DNA from: JBKBYG01 sp046313435
GTDB lineage: Bacteria > Pseudomonadota > Alphaproteobacteria > Rickettsiales > Arcanibacteraceae
Reading direction: 5' to 3'
Length of the DNA: 14,745 nucleotides
Assembly (NCBI GenBank): GCA_046313435.1
Contig: JBKBYG010000038.1
Span: 1 to 14,745 of the forward strand
In this document: positions 1 to 6,759 of the stretch, piece by piece
Position numbering within the stretch: position 1 is the first letter of the stretch
Layout of the letters: each line of letters opens with the position of its first letter
Notes under the pieces: model-generated
What the model was told of the DNA's origin: nothing
Seen by the model: the letters and a program-made list of their open reading frames with translations, nothing else
Database searches by the model: none
Position numbers and translations under genes: made by a program

Positions 1-1019
1 CTAAACCTTCTTTTTATAATAACAATACAAAAAAATTTGAGTATATAAACATTAATAATTTTCCTGAAATTAAAAAATTATTTAATGCATGGAAACTGAC
101 AAAATTAGTAATTTGTAGGCCTGATGAAGAATTAGTAAAGCATATGTTAAATGTAACTAATAAAGAAGGTCAAATAGACTTAGATTTTGAAGTATTTGAA
201 AAATCATTAGAAATTGGCTTAAAAAAGGAAGGGTTTCAAGAACATTTAAAAAATGAAGTATCAGAAGATGATACCGAGCATTATATTTCCGTAAAATATA
301 AGGAAGACGAAAAATTTGGAAATAAGGTTAAACGAGATGATGTTACAGATGCACAAAATGATGCCGTATCTAAAATAAGAAATACATTAATAAAAGTAGA
401 AGATCATCTAAAAGAAAACAACAAATTTTTAGAAGATAAGTTTGAAATCGGAACTTGTATTGCAAGATTTTTAAATAAAGTTGATCCAGAAAATTTTCCT
501 TCATTTGTACCTTTATTTGTTTTGGAAGACTGGAAGGAAAAGAGTTTTTCGTCAGATCCGTATGTTAACAAGACGCTTAAATCTTATAAGAAAAATTCTT
601 TTTATCGTCCAGAAAATTTTCTTACCCACATTGTTTTTTCAAATAGAGATATTATTTTGAAAAAAGCAATAGCTGCTCCAAATGAATTTGAAAAAATTTT
701 AGATTATTACAGTAAATTTGTGTTAGATGAGCATACTAATAAAGAATTTTTAATTTTAAAAGAGAACTATAATAATATTCCTGAATTTGAAAAACAAATA
801 TGTAATGTTAAAGAAAAAACTCAATATCTTGAATATAAGGTCAAATCTTTAAAGCAAAAAGTTAAAGATTTAAAACATGAAAGTTCTTTGTCTTCTAAAG
901 AGCGTGATAAAGCGAATGAAAAAAAACGTTTACTTGAAGATGGAAAGAATAATGGCAAACATATTACTGATTATTTTAAAAGAATTAAAACCGAAATTCC
1001 GTATCAAGGTAGACGATAA
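1..1019 (+). CDS. Unrecognised coiled-coil protein, 5' end outside the window
   Basis: I do not recognise this protein. The reading frame is open from base 3 with no stop, so the ATG at 144 is probably internal and the gene starts left of the window; about 338 codons are visible. The visible part is highly charged and rich in Lys, Glu and Asn, with no signal peptide or membrane segment. A region near bases 790-940 has a heptad-like pattern of Lys, Glu and Leu that predicts a coiled coil. The extreme C-terminus contains NGKHITDYFKRIK (bases 951-989), which resembles a eukaryotic PCNA-interacting peptide but lacks the first Gln. The gene ends in TAA at 1017-1019, with 123 bases before the aldolase start. 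A host-directed effector or an accessory protein are both possible; neither can be shown from this fragment. Confidence 0.7.
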   Translation, partial: KPSFYNNNTKKFEYININNFPEIKKLFNAWKLTKLVICRPDEELVKHMLNVTNKEGQIDLDFEVFEKSLEIGLKKEGFQEHLKNEVSEDDTEHYISVKYKEDEKFGNKVKRDDVTDAQNDAVSKIRNTLIKVEDHLKENNKFLEDKFEIGTCIARFLNKVDPENFPSFVPLFVLEDWKEKSFSSDPYVNKTLKSYKKNSFYRPENFLTHIVFSNRDIILKKAIAAPNEFEKILDYYSKFVLDEHTNKEFLILKENYNNIPEFEKQICNVKEKTQYLEYKVKSLKQKVKDLKHESSLSSKERDKANEKKRLLEDGKNNGKHITDYFKRIKTEIPYQGRR

Positions 1020-1113
1020 TTTTGTTAAATAAACTTCATAAGTAAATAAAATTTTTATATTATAATTTAAAGTTAAAGATTTATATTTGACGGGAAATAA
1101 AATATTCATTAAA

Positions 1114-1136
1114 CCTCTTAAAAAATATTTTAGAGG
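1114..1136 (+). promoter_or_regulatory. Hairpin covering the aldolase ribosome binding site
   Basis: CCTCT at 1114-1118 pairs with AGAGG at 1132-1136. The stem extends through AAAA (1120-1123) and TTTT (1128-1131), giving nine pairs with one bulged T and a four-base loop. The right arm is the Shine-Dalgarno sequence of the aldolase, so folding would hide it. The pairing is seen in the sequence; a regulatory role, for example a thermosensor, is inference. Confidence 0.4.
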
Positions 1137-1142
1137 ATGAAT

Positions 1143-2069
1143 ATGAAATTAACAAAAGAAGTAGAAAATATATTAGCAAATTACGGAAGTGATAATCCCG
1201 GTACTAAGGCTAATTTATCAAGAATACTTATGCAAGGAAAACTTGGTGGTACTGGCAAATTATTAATATTGCCAGTAGACCAAGGATTCGAGCACGGGCC
1301 TGCAAGAAGCTTTGCTGTAAACCCAGATTCATACGATCCAGAATATCATATTGAGCTTGCGATTGACGCAGGTTTAAGTGCTTATGCAGCACCACTTGGA
1401 ATGATTGAAGCAGTAGCTGATAAATATGCAGGCTCAATTCCTTTAATACTTAAAGTAAATAGTTCCAATTCTCTTGTTTCTAAAGACTCAGCTCCTTATC
1501 AAGCAATTACTTCAACTGTATCAGATGCGCTTAGACTCGGATGCGGTGCAATAGGTTTTACGATTTACCCTGGTTCAGACAGAGCCATAGACATGCTAGG
1601 AGAAATTAGGGAATTAGCTAGTGAAGCAAAAGCATGCGGTTTAGCAGTAGTAATCTGGTCATATCCCAGAGGAGGAGACTTGACTAAAAATGGTGAAACA
1701 GCGCTTGACGTGTGTGCGTATGCTGCGCATATTGCCGCACTAGTTGGTGCACATATCATCAAAGTTAAACCTCCAACAGACTTTATTGAACAAAGTGAAG
1801 CAAAATCTATATATGAAAAGATAAATATAGCAAAAGATAATCTTAGTGATCGTATAGCACATGTAGCTAAAGCATGTTTTAATGGTAAAAGAATTGTTAT
1901 ATTTTCAGGTGGCGCAAGTAAAACACTCGATGAAATTTATAAAGAGGCTAAAGCTATATATGACGGCGGAGGGAATGGTTTAATTATCGGACGCAATACT
2001 TTCCAAAGACCTAGAGATGAAGCTTTAAAAATGCTTGAAAAAATAACTAATATTTATTTAGGTAACTAA
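1143..2069 (+). CDS. fbaB: Class I fructose-bisphosphate aldolase, DhnA/FbaB type
   Basis: Predicted to cleave fructose-1,6-bisphosphate reversibly into dihydroxyacetone phosphate and glyceraldehyde-3-phosphate in the cytoplasm, through a Schiff base. The 308-residue chain is full length for the DhnA-like (archaeal-type) class I aldolases. It shows ILPVDQGFEHGPARSF near residues 42-57, GCGAIGFTIYPGS in the middle, and HIIKVKPPT, where K207 is the likely Schiff-base lysine by analogy with the family. The phosphate-binding FSGGASK and GLIIGRNTFQRP motifs lie near the C-terminus. An ATG at 1137 directly abuts the AGAGG motif, while the ATG at 1143 lies 6 bases after it, so 1143 is preferred; the longer form would add only Met-Asn. 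It appears to be a single-gene unit followed by an inverted repeat. In Rickettsiales with incomplete glycolysis such an enzyme would mainly interconvert triose and hexose phosphates, which is inference. Confidence 0.93.
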   Translation: MKLTKEVENILANYGSDNPGTKANLSRILMQGKLGGTGKLLILPVDQGFEHGPARSFAVNPDSYDPEYHIELAIDAGLSAYAAPLGMIEAVADKYAGSIPLILKVNSSNSLVSKDSAPYQAITSTVSDALRLGCGAIGFTIYPGSDRAIDMLGEIRELASEAKACGLAVVIWSYPRGGDLTKNGETALDVCAYAAHIAALVGAHIIKVKPPTDFIEQSEAKSIYEKINIAKDNLSDRIAHVAKACFNGKRIVIFSGGASKTLDEIYKEAKAIYDGGGNGLIIGRNTFQRPRDEALKMLEKITNIYLGN

Positions 2070-2074
2070 TCTTA

Positions 2075-2106
2075 TTATTACATACTACAATGTCTCAATG
2101 TAATAA
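2075..2106. terminator. Inverted repeat after the aldolase, possible weak terminator
   Basis: TTATTACAT (2075-2083) and ATGTAATAA (2098-2106) form a perfect 9-bp stem with a 14-base loop just after the aldolase stop. The stem is AT-rich with no clear T-tract, so termination would be weak. Its position between two genes with a promoter candidate behind it supports a boundary. Confidence 0.4.
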
Positions 2107-2110
2107 ATAA

Positions 2111-2139
2111 TTGAAACATAAATTAAATTAAGCTATTAA
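2111..2139 (+). promoter_or_regulatory. Candidate sigma-70 promoter for the efp-suhB unit
   Basis: TTGAAA (2111-2116), a 17-base spacer, then TATTAA (2134-2139). A start near 2146 would give a leader of about 24 bases containing GAGG and AGGA before the efp ATG. In such AT-rich DNA the match could arise by chance. Confidence 0.4.
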
Positions 2140-2169
2140 AGTAATAACATGAGGAAATAGGATAAAAAA

Positions 2170-2736
2170 ATGAAAATTAACGCTAATTCAATTAGACAAG
2201 GTAATGTATTAGAACATAATGGAAGGTTATGGAGAGTAAGTAAAACTCCATCATGGGCAATGCCAGGAAAAGGCGGTGCTTTTGTGCAAGTTGAAATGAA
2301 AGATATTAAATCAGGGACTAAATTAAATGAACGCTTTCGTTCTAGTGAAGATATAGAAAAAGTTCGCCTAGATCAAAAGGAATATCAGTTTTTATATTTT
2401 GAAGGTGATAATATGGTTCTTATGGACACAAGTTCATATGAACAAATTCAAGTTGATAAAGAGATTTTAGGTGATCAAGTAGGTTTCCTTTCTGATAATA
2501 TGATTATTACTGTTGAGAGTTATGAAGAATCGCCAATAAGTATAATTTTACCAGATACAGTAATTTTAGAAATTGAACAGGCGGACGCCGTCATTAAAGG
2601 TCAAACTGCAAGTTCTTCGTATAAACCTGCAGTACTTTCAAATGGAATGAAAATTATGGTGCCTCCATTTATTGAAGCAGGAACGAAAATTGTAGTGAAA
2701 ACTGAAGATTGTTCATATGTTGAGAGGGCTAAATAA
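2170..2736 (+). CDS. efp: Translation elongation factor P
   Basis: EF-P binds the ribosome between the P and E sites and relieves stalling at consecutive prolines. The 188-residue length is standard and the three beta-barrel domains can be followed: an N-terminal KOW-like domain (about 1-65), a middle OB domain (about 66-128) and a C-terminal OB domain ending in the family signature around VIKGQTASSSYKPAVLSNG. The loop PGKGGAF places a lysine at residue 34, the position that is modified in Escherichia coli EF-P. No modification enzyme is encoded in this window. An AGGA motif lies 8 bases before the ATG. The next gene begins 5 bases after the stop, so efp and suhB are probably co-transcribed and translationally coupled. 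The neighbouring secreted protein is notably proline-rich, the kind of protein that needs EF-P, but the adjacency may be coincidence. Confidence 0.97.
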   Translation: MKINANSIRQGNVLEHNGRLWRVSKTPSWAMPGKGGAFVQVEMKDIKSGTKLNERFRSSEDIEKVRLDQKEYQFLYFEGDNMVLMDTSSYEQIQVDKEILGDQVGFLSDNMIITVESYEESPISIILPDTVILEIEQADAVIKGQTASSSYKPAVLSNGMKIMVPPFIEAGTKIVVKTEDCSYVERAK

Positions 2737-2741
2737 TTATA

Positions 2742-3551
2742 ATGACTAATTATTCCCCCACTCTAAATATAATGATGAAGGCAACAAGAAAATCAGCAAG
2801 AGGTTTACTTAGAGATTTTGGAGAATTAGGTAATTTACAAGTATCTGAAAAGAGTCAATCGAACTTTGTAAGTACTGCTGATTTAAGGTCAGAAAGAGTT
2901 ATAATGGAGGAGCTTGAAAAAGCTAGGCCTGGATATAGTTTTCTATCAGAAGAAGCAGGCGAGATAAATAATAATTCTGAATATCGTTGGATAATTGACC
3001 CACTTGATGGTACTACAAATTTCTTACATGCTTTACCTTTCTTCTGTATTTCATTAGCGCTTGAGAAAAGAATTTCTGAAGATAAAAGTGAAATTATTGC
3101 AGCAATTATTGATGCACCAGCGCTTGGAGAGACTTATATAGCAGAGAAAGGCGGTGGAGCTTGGTTAGAAACATATAATTCTTCTTTAGCTACTGCTCAA
3201 AGGCTTAGAGTTTCGGCAAGAAAAGATTTAAGCCACGCTCTTATAGGAGGAGGTTTTGATTTCGATGACAAAAAAGATTTGAAATTTTTATCTGCGGTTT
3301 CTAAGGACATACTTCCTATAAGAATGATGGGATCTTGTGCTTTAAGCCTTGCATATCTTGCTGCTGGTAGGTATGATATATATTACAAAAAACGTCAAAA
3401 ATTTTGGGATGTTGCAGCAGGAATTCTTCTTATTAAAGAAGCAGGTGGCATTATTACAGATACTGATAATAATGAGTATAACTCTTCTTCAGCCTGTATG
3501 ATTGCGAGCAATTACAATCTGCGCAAGGATTTTATGAAATATTTTAATTAA
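2742..3551 (+). CDS. suhB: Inositol monophosphatase family protein, SuhB-like
   Basis: A Mg-dependent sugar or inositol phosphate phosphatase of the FIG superfamily, 269 residues, normal length. Metal-site motifs are intact: SEEAGE with E70, DPLDGTTNF with D86 and D89, and FWDVAAGILLIKEAGG with D223 near the C-terminus. SuhB in Escherichia coli also binds transcription antitermination complexes, while relatives dephosphorylate inositol-1-phosphate, so the substrate here is unknown. The start lies 5 bases after the efp stop with no good Shine-Dalgarno of its own; the nearest purine run is about 14 bases upstream inside efp, which suggests translational coupling. The following secreted-protein gene starts 16 bases downstream. 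Tandem efp-suhB is, as I recall, also found in Rickettsia, which I could not check. Confidence 0.93.
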   Translation: MTNYSPTLNIMMKATRKSARGLLRDFGELGNLQVSEKSQSNFVSTADLRSERVIMEELEKARPGYSFLSEEAGEINNNSEYRWIIDPLDGTTNFLHALPFFCISLALEKRISEDKSEIIAAIIDAPALGETYIAEKGGGAWLETYNSSLATAQRLRVSARKDLSHALIGGGFDFDDKKDLKFLSAVSKDILPIRMMGSCALSLAYLAAGRYDIYYKKRQKFWDVAAGILLIKEAGGIITDTDNNEYNSSSACMIASNYNLRKDFMKYFN

Positions 3552-3567
3552 ATGGTAAGAGCTAATA

Positions 3568-4695
3568 ATGGTTACAAAATTTTCTCATCTATTAATTTCA
3601 GCTTCAGTAATTATTTTTTTTACAAGTAGCATATCTTCTGCATTGGAAGCCGATAATTTGCCTTCGATAGAATTGCATTTTGAAAATCTACCTCAATTAG
3701 AGATTCAATACCAAGAAAATCATAACAAGCATGTTAAGGAAATTACTCATAAAAAACAGCTTAAACAAATTCATAGTCCAGATAATAAACCAAAATTTAC
3801 AAGAATTACTCCTGCTCAAACTATAAAACCAGAACAAAACTTACCAAAACCGCAAGTTGAGATTACTAAAATTCCTCAGTTAGAAAAGGAAAAATCTGTA
3901 AATAAAGAATTGCCAGTACCTATAAAAAATTTAGATTCTTCTCCTATAAATCTTAAAGAAAAAGTTGAAATTCAACCTGAAGCACCCTCTGTTTCAAAAG
4001 TAGTTTCAATGCAAGAACAAAAGACAGATGATAAAAATAAGTCTAAAGTCACAGCTCCCCTTCCCGATGGTCCTAAAACAATAATATCTCCATCTTTATC
4101 TGAACCCTCAAGTTCTAATAATACTAAACAAAATGAACCGAAATTGCTTCCTCCTCAAGAACTTCAAGTTCCAGATTTGCCTCAAGACAATGTTACCGAG
4201 AAGAAACTTGAAGAAGCTCCTCCGGTTAAAGAGTTAAATTTGCCTCCATTAATTCTTCCTAATAATACTGATGTAAAAGCTGAAAAACCAGAAACTCCGG
4301 ATTTGCTAAATAATGAAAAAGAAGCAAATATTTTGCAACCTCCATTACCAGTTATTACAGATCCTCAAAAATCTTCTTCTAACCAAAAAGATATATTGTT
4401 AAGTTTGAATTTTTCTGAAAATGATAATAATATTTCTGCACAAGATAAGATTGGACTCGATTCAATAATAAAAAAAATAAAATCTGACTCTGGTAAAGTT
4501 AAAATTGTAGCATATTCGAGTGAGATTAATAATAGTCCTAATGATACAAATATCATCAACTTACAAAGACTTATCAATGTAAAAAAATATTTTGTTAGTA
4601 ATGGGATTAATGATTTATCAGTAAGCACAAGTATGGATACTAAAAGCAATGCGCAAAAAAATAAAGGCCAACTTGATATTATTAAAGATTACTAA
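3568..4695 (+). CDS. Secreted proline-rich protein with degenerate OmpA-like C-terminus
   Basis: The 375-residue protein begins with a signal peptide: a basic N-terminus, a hydrophobic core at about residues 7-22, and a likely cut after SSA (residue 25). Residues about 27-275 are low-complexity and rich in Pro, Lys, Glu and Gln, probably extended and disordered. The last 100 residues resemble an OmpA/MotB peptidoglycan-binding fold: a strand ILLSLNFSE, then VKIVAYSSE, then RLINVKKYFVSNGI matching the family pattern R-A-x-x-V-x-x-Y-L-x-x-x-G-I, with R334 retained. The aspartate expected in the GHTD-like motif is missing (AYSSE), so cell-wall binding is doubtful. It is probably a periplasmic or envelope protein; a role as a TonB-like spacer is also possible. 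It is the last gene of the efp-suhB unit. Confidence 0.75.
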   Translation: MVTKFSHLLISASVIIFFTSSISSALEADNLPSIELHFENLPQLEIQYQENHNKHVKEITHKKQLKQIHSPDNKPKFTRITPAQTIKPEQNLPKPQVEITKIPQLEKEKSVNKELPVPIKNLDSSPINLKEKVEIQPEAPSVSKVVSMQEQKTDDKNKSKVTAPLPDGPKTIISPSLSEPSSSNNTKQNEPKLLPPQELQVPDLPQDNVTEKKLEEAPPVKELNLPPLILPNNTDVKAEKPETPDLLNNEKEANILQPPLPVITDPQKSSSNQKDILLSLNFSENDNNISAQDKIGLDSIIKKIKSDSGKVKIVAYSSEINNSPNDTNIINLQRLINVKKYFVSNGINDLSVSTSMDTKSNAQKNKGQLDIIKDY

Positions 4696-4889
4696 TTGTA
4701 AATATTAATATCTATTACTAACTTTATAAAGATTTATTTTGAGGTGTTTAATCTGTATTATGCTTGGTAAGCTTCTGATTGCAGAACTATGTGACCTTTA
4801 AAGCTTAAAAAACAGCCGATCTTGACGAATTCTCCTAAAAATGCTTTTTAAAACCGAGTTTTAAAGCGTTACAATTTATCTTAGAATAT
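4696..4889. other. Gene-free stretch with a hairpin and a possible repeat remnant
   Basis: No coding potential is apparent. GCTTTTTAAAAC (4843-4854) and GTTTTAAAGC (4858-4867) form a hairpin with a three-base loop and a two-T bulge. Read on the minus strand, bases about 4828-4842 give GCATTTTTAGGAGAATT, which shares an 11-base stretch with the palindromic repeat at the right window edge. This may be a decayed inverse copy of that family, but the rest of the sequence does not align well. Two AAGCTT sites (4769 and 4801) bracket a 26-base interval. I see no clear terminator for the upstream genes. Confidence 0.4.
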
Positions 4890-5032
4890 TAGGTTCAGTA
4901 AAGTTTTCTATTTCATGAGGTAAGTTTTAGGAGTTTTTTCCGGAAAACCGCAGCATACTAAAATGTATGGGAGGATTTGAGGATAAAAATGTCAACAAAA
5001 TTATCCTTAAGATAGTAAACTTCACAGAACCT
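4890..5032. repeat. Palindromic dispersed repeat, complete copy
   Basis: The outer arms TAGGTTCAGTAAAGTTTTCT and the reverse complement of the 3' end (TAGGTTCTGTGAAGTTTACT) match at 17 of 20 bases, enclosing about 143 bases. Inside are TTTTAGGAG (4925-4933), a perfect palindrome TTTTCCGGAAAA (4936-4947), ACCGCAG (4947-4953) and a hairpin CATAC-6-GTATG (4954-4969). After these come GGAGGATTTGAG and a second hairpin, GGATAA/TTATCC (4981-5006). The same core recurs at 14622-14745, which shows that this is a repeat family rather than a unique intergenic spacer. No target duplication is evident. Its right end lies 15 bases before the sigma-54 promoter. Confidence 0.75.
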
Positions 5033-5047
5033 AGTATTTATAAAATT

Positions 5048-5064
5048 TTGGCACGATAATTGCT
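5048..5064 (+). promoter_or_regulatory. Sigma-54 (RpoN) promoter for flgF-flgG
   Basis: TTGGCACGATAATTGCT matches the full sigma-54 consensus YTGGCACGrNNNTTGCW at every fixed position, with the -24 GG (5050-5051) and -12 GC (5062-5063) exactly 12 bases apart. Transcription would start near 5075, giving a leader of about 36 bases. Sigma-54 control of rod and hook genes is well known in flagellated Alphaproteobacteria such as Caulobacter. Confidence 0.85.
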
Positions 5065-5110
5065 TTATATTTAACAATCTAATAATTGTTTTAATATAGG
5101 TTTTTATTTA

Positions 5111-5833
5111 ATGAGTAACGGAATATACGTAGCACTATCAAAACAAACAGCTTTATTTAGACATTTAGATGTTGTTGCAAATAATATAGCCAATGCAGAT
5201 ACAGTAGGAAAAAAGCAAGATCAAGTTTTATATCAACAATATATAGTTAAACAGCCTACTAAACATGATGTATCTTTTGCTAATGATGTAAAGACTTTCA
5301 GAAATGAAGCAAATGGTGCAACGCAAGTAACTAATAGACCTCTAGATATCGCTATTGAAGGACCGGGCTATTTTGCTATTCAAACTCCAAATGGAATAAG
5401 ATATGGACGCGCTGGAAATTTTAAGCTCGATCAAAATATGCAGCTCACTACTTTTGATTCAAATCCTGTATTAGATATAAATAATAATCCCATAGTATTT
5501 GAACAAAATGATAAAAATATTTCGATTGATGAAAGAGGCTTCATCAGATCAAATATTAGAGAAATTGGACAAATAGCAATTCTTGATTTTCCTGATCAAC
5601 AATCTCTTGAAAGTATTGGTAATAACCTATACCGAACTGAGCAAATACCAAATCTTGCTACTAATTTTAGGGTTACGCAATTCGCTCTTGAGGGTTCAAA
5701 CGTTGAATCTGTAAGGGAATTAACAAATATGATTACTATACAAAGAGACAATGAATTAACTGCAAATATATTAAATATACTTGAGCAGTTAGAACAACAA
5801 TCAGTTGAAAGCTTAGCTAAAACTGTTAAATAA
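5111..5833 (+). CDS. flgF: Flagellar basal-body rod protein FlgF
   Basis: FlgF is a structural protein of the proximal rod of the flagellar basal body, exported by the flagellar type III apparatus. The 240 residues match the alphaproteobacterial FlgF length. The N-terminal rod signature is present as DVVANNIANADT (about residues 20-31), although the usual TTGFKR that follows is replaced by VGKKQD. The central beta-rich region includes the family motif RPLDIAIEGPGYFAIQTPNGIRYGRAGNF, and the C-terminus has the FlgF/FlgG ending, with EGSNVESVRELTNMITIQR followed by a helical tail. Translation starts behind a weak AGG 10 bases upstream. It is transcribed from the sigma-54 promoter together with flgG, which starts 12 bases after its stop. 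Low-similarity rod proteins can be confused, but the gene order FlgF then FlgG supports the call. Confidence 0.92.
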   Translation: MSNGIYVALSKQTALFRHLDVVANNIANADTVGKKQDQVLYQQYIVKQPTKHDVSFANDVKTFRNEANGATQVTNRPLDIAIEGPGYFAIQTPNGIRYGRAGNFKLDQNMQLTTFDSNPVLDINNNPIVFEQNDKNISIDERGFIRSNIREIGQIAILDFPDQQSLESIGNNLYRTEQIPNLATNFRVTQFALEGSNVESVRELTNMITIQRDNELTANILNILEQLEQQSVESLAKTVK

Positions 5834-5845
5834 AGAGAGGATATA

Positions 5846-6643
5846 ATGTTTAGAGCACTTAGCACAGCAGCAACAGGAATGGCAGCAATGTCGTTTAATG
5901 TAGACGTTATTGCAAATAATTTAGCAAATATTTCTACAACAGGTTTTAAAAGAGAAAGGGCAGAATTTGCCGATCTATTATATCAAAAAGAAGTTAGAGC
6001 AGGCACCACTTCTAATGCTGCTGGAGATATTGTTCCTGCAGGTATTGAGGTAGGGCTAGGGGTAAAAACTGCCGGTGTATACAGAATTCATGAGCAAGGG
6101 CAACCTAAGCAAACATTTAATACATATGACCTTACAATAAGAGGTAATGGTCATTTCAGGGTAGAAATGCCAGATGGAAGCTTCGCTTATACAAGAGCAG
6201 GATCATTTAGACTTTCCCCGAATTATGAAATAGTTACCGATAAAGGTTATGTTGTGACTCCGGGGCTTATAATTCCACCAAACGTTATTGCAAATGGTGT
6301 CACTATTAATTCAGACGGGCAAGTTTCTGCACAAGTTCAAGGTAATCCAATTCCGCAATTAATCGGACAATTTGATTTGGTAGACTTCCCTAATGTAGTA
6401 GGTTTAAGCGCAATAGGAGATAATTTACTCATTGAAACTGATGCTTCAGGTGCACCAATCGTTGGTGTTCCAAATGTTGACGGCATGGGTGATATTCTAC
6501 AAGGTTGGGTTGAATCATCAAACGTTGATCCTGTAACTGAGCTTACAAATATGATTGTAGCACAAAGAGGTTATGAACTATCCTCAAAAGTTATAAGTAC
6601 TGCAGATGAAATGTTGCAAGCAGCAAATAGAATCAAGCAGTAA
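5846..6643 (+). CDS. flgG: Flagellar distal rod protein FlgG
   Basis: FlgG forms the distal rod that crosses the periplasm and outer membrane and joins the hook. The 265-residue length fits the family (260 in Escherichia coli). The N-terminal helix and signature DVIANNLANISTTGFKRERA is nearly canonical and is followed by EFADLLYQ. The central region has a repeat of YDLTIRGNGHFRVEMPDGS and FAYTRAGSFRL. The C-terminus has the distal-rod signature around GWVESSNVDPVTELTNMIVAQRGYELSSKVISTADEML. A strong AGAGAGG ribosome site lies a few bases ahead of the ATG. In many Alphaproteobacteria flgA and flgH follow, but here a strong inverted repeat closes the unit straight after flgG, so the flagellar genes are scattered. 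Confidence 0.97.
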   Translation: MFRALSTAATGMAAMSFNVDVIANNLANISTTGFKRERAEFADLLYQKEVRAGTTSNAAGDIVPAGIEVGLGVKTAGVYRIHEQGQPKQTFNTYDLTIRGNGHFRVEMPDGSFAYTRAGSFRLSPNYEIVTDKGYVVTPGLIIPPNVIANGVTINSDGQVSAQVQGNPIPQLIGQFDLVDFPNVVGLSAIGDNLLIETDASGAPIVGVPNVDGMGDILQGWVESSNVDPVTELTNMIVAQRGYELSSKVISTADEMLQAANRIKQ

Positions 6644-6648
6644 TATTA

Positions 6649-6689
6649 AATAAATTATGAGCTATTATTAAAATAGCTCATAATTTATT
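6649..6689. terminator. Strong inverted repeat ending the flgF-flgG unit
   Basis: AATAAATTATGAGCTATT (6649-6666) and its exact reverse complement (6672-6689) form an 18-bp perfect stem with a 5-base loop, beginning 5 bases after the flgG stop. There is no separate T-tract, but the 3' arm is itself T-rich. Symmetry would allow function in both directions. Confidence 0.75.
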
Positions 6690-6700
6690 AAGTTGCTCGA

Positions 6701-6729
6701 TTGACAATAAAGTTATTTATTCTTAATAT
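6701..6729 (+). promoter_or_regulatory. Sigma-70-like promoter of the ankyrin-HExxH gene
   Basis: A perfect TTGACA (6701-6706) is followed by a 17-base spacer and TAATAT (6724-6729). A start near 6736 gives a leader of about 24 bases carrying AGGA (6748-6751) 8 bases before the ATG. Its position just after the flagellar terminator makes the downstream gene an independent unit. Confidence 0.65.
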
Positions 6730-6759
6730 ATTTTATAAGAATATTTTAGGAATAAATTT

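Noticed and set aside
1087..1115. TTGACG as the -35 box of an aldolase promoter
   Set aside because: No acceptable -10 box lies at 16-18 bases; a TATAAT at 1061-1066 lies upstream and has no good -35 partner, so no promoter was called.
4365..4649. 94-codon minus-strand open frame
   Set aside because: It is a shadow of the secreted proline-rich gene, with no ribosome site and a random-looking hydrophobic translation.
5596..5865. 89-codon minus-strand open frame across the flgF/flgG junction
   Set aside because: Both plus-strand genes are certain and explain the sequence; this frame has no supporting signal.
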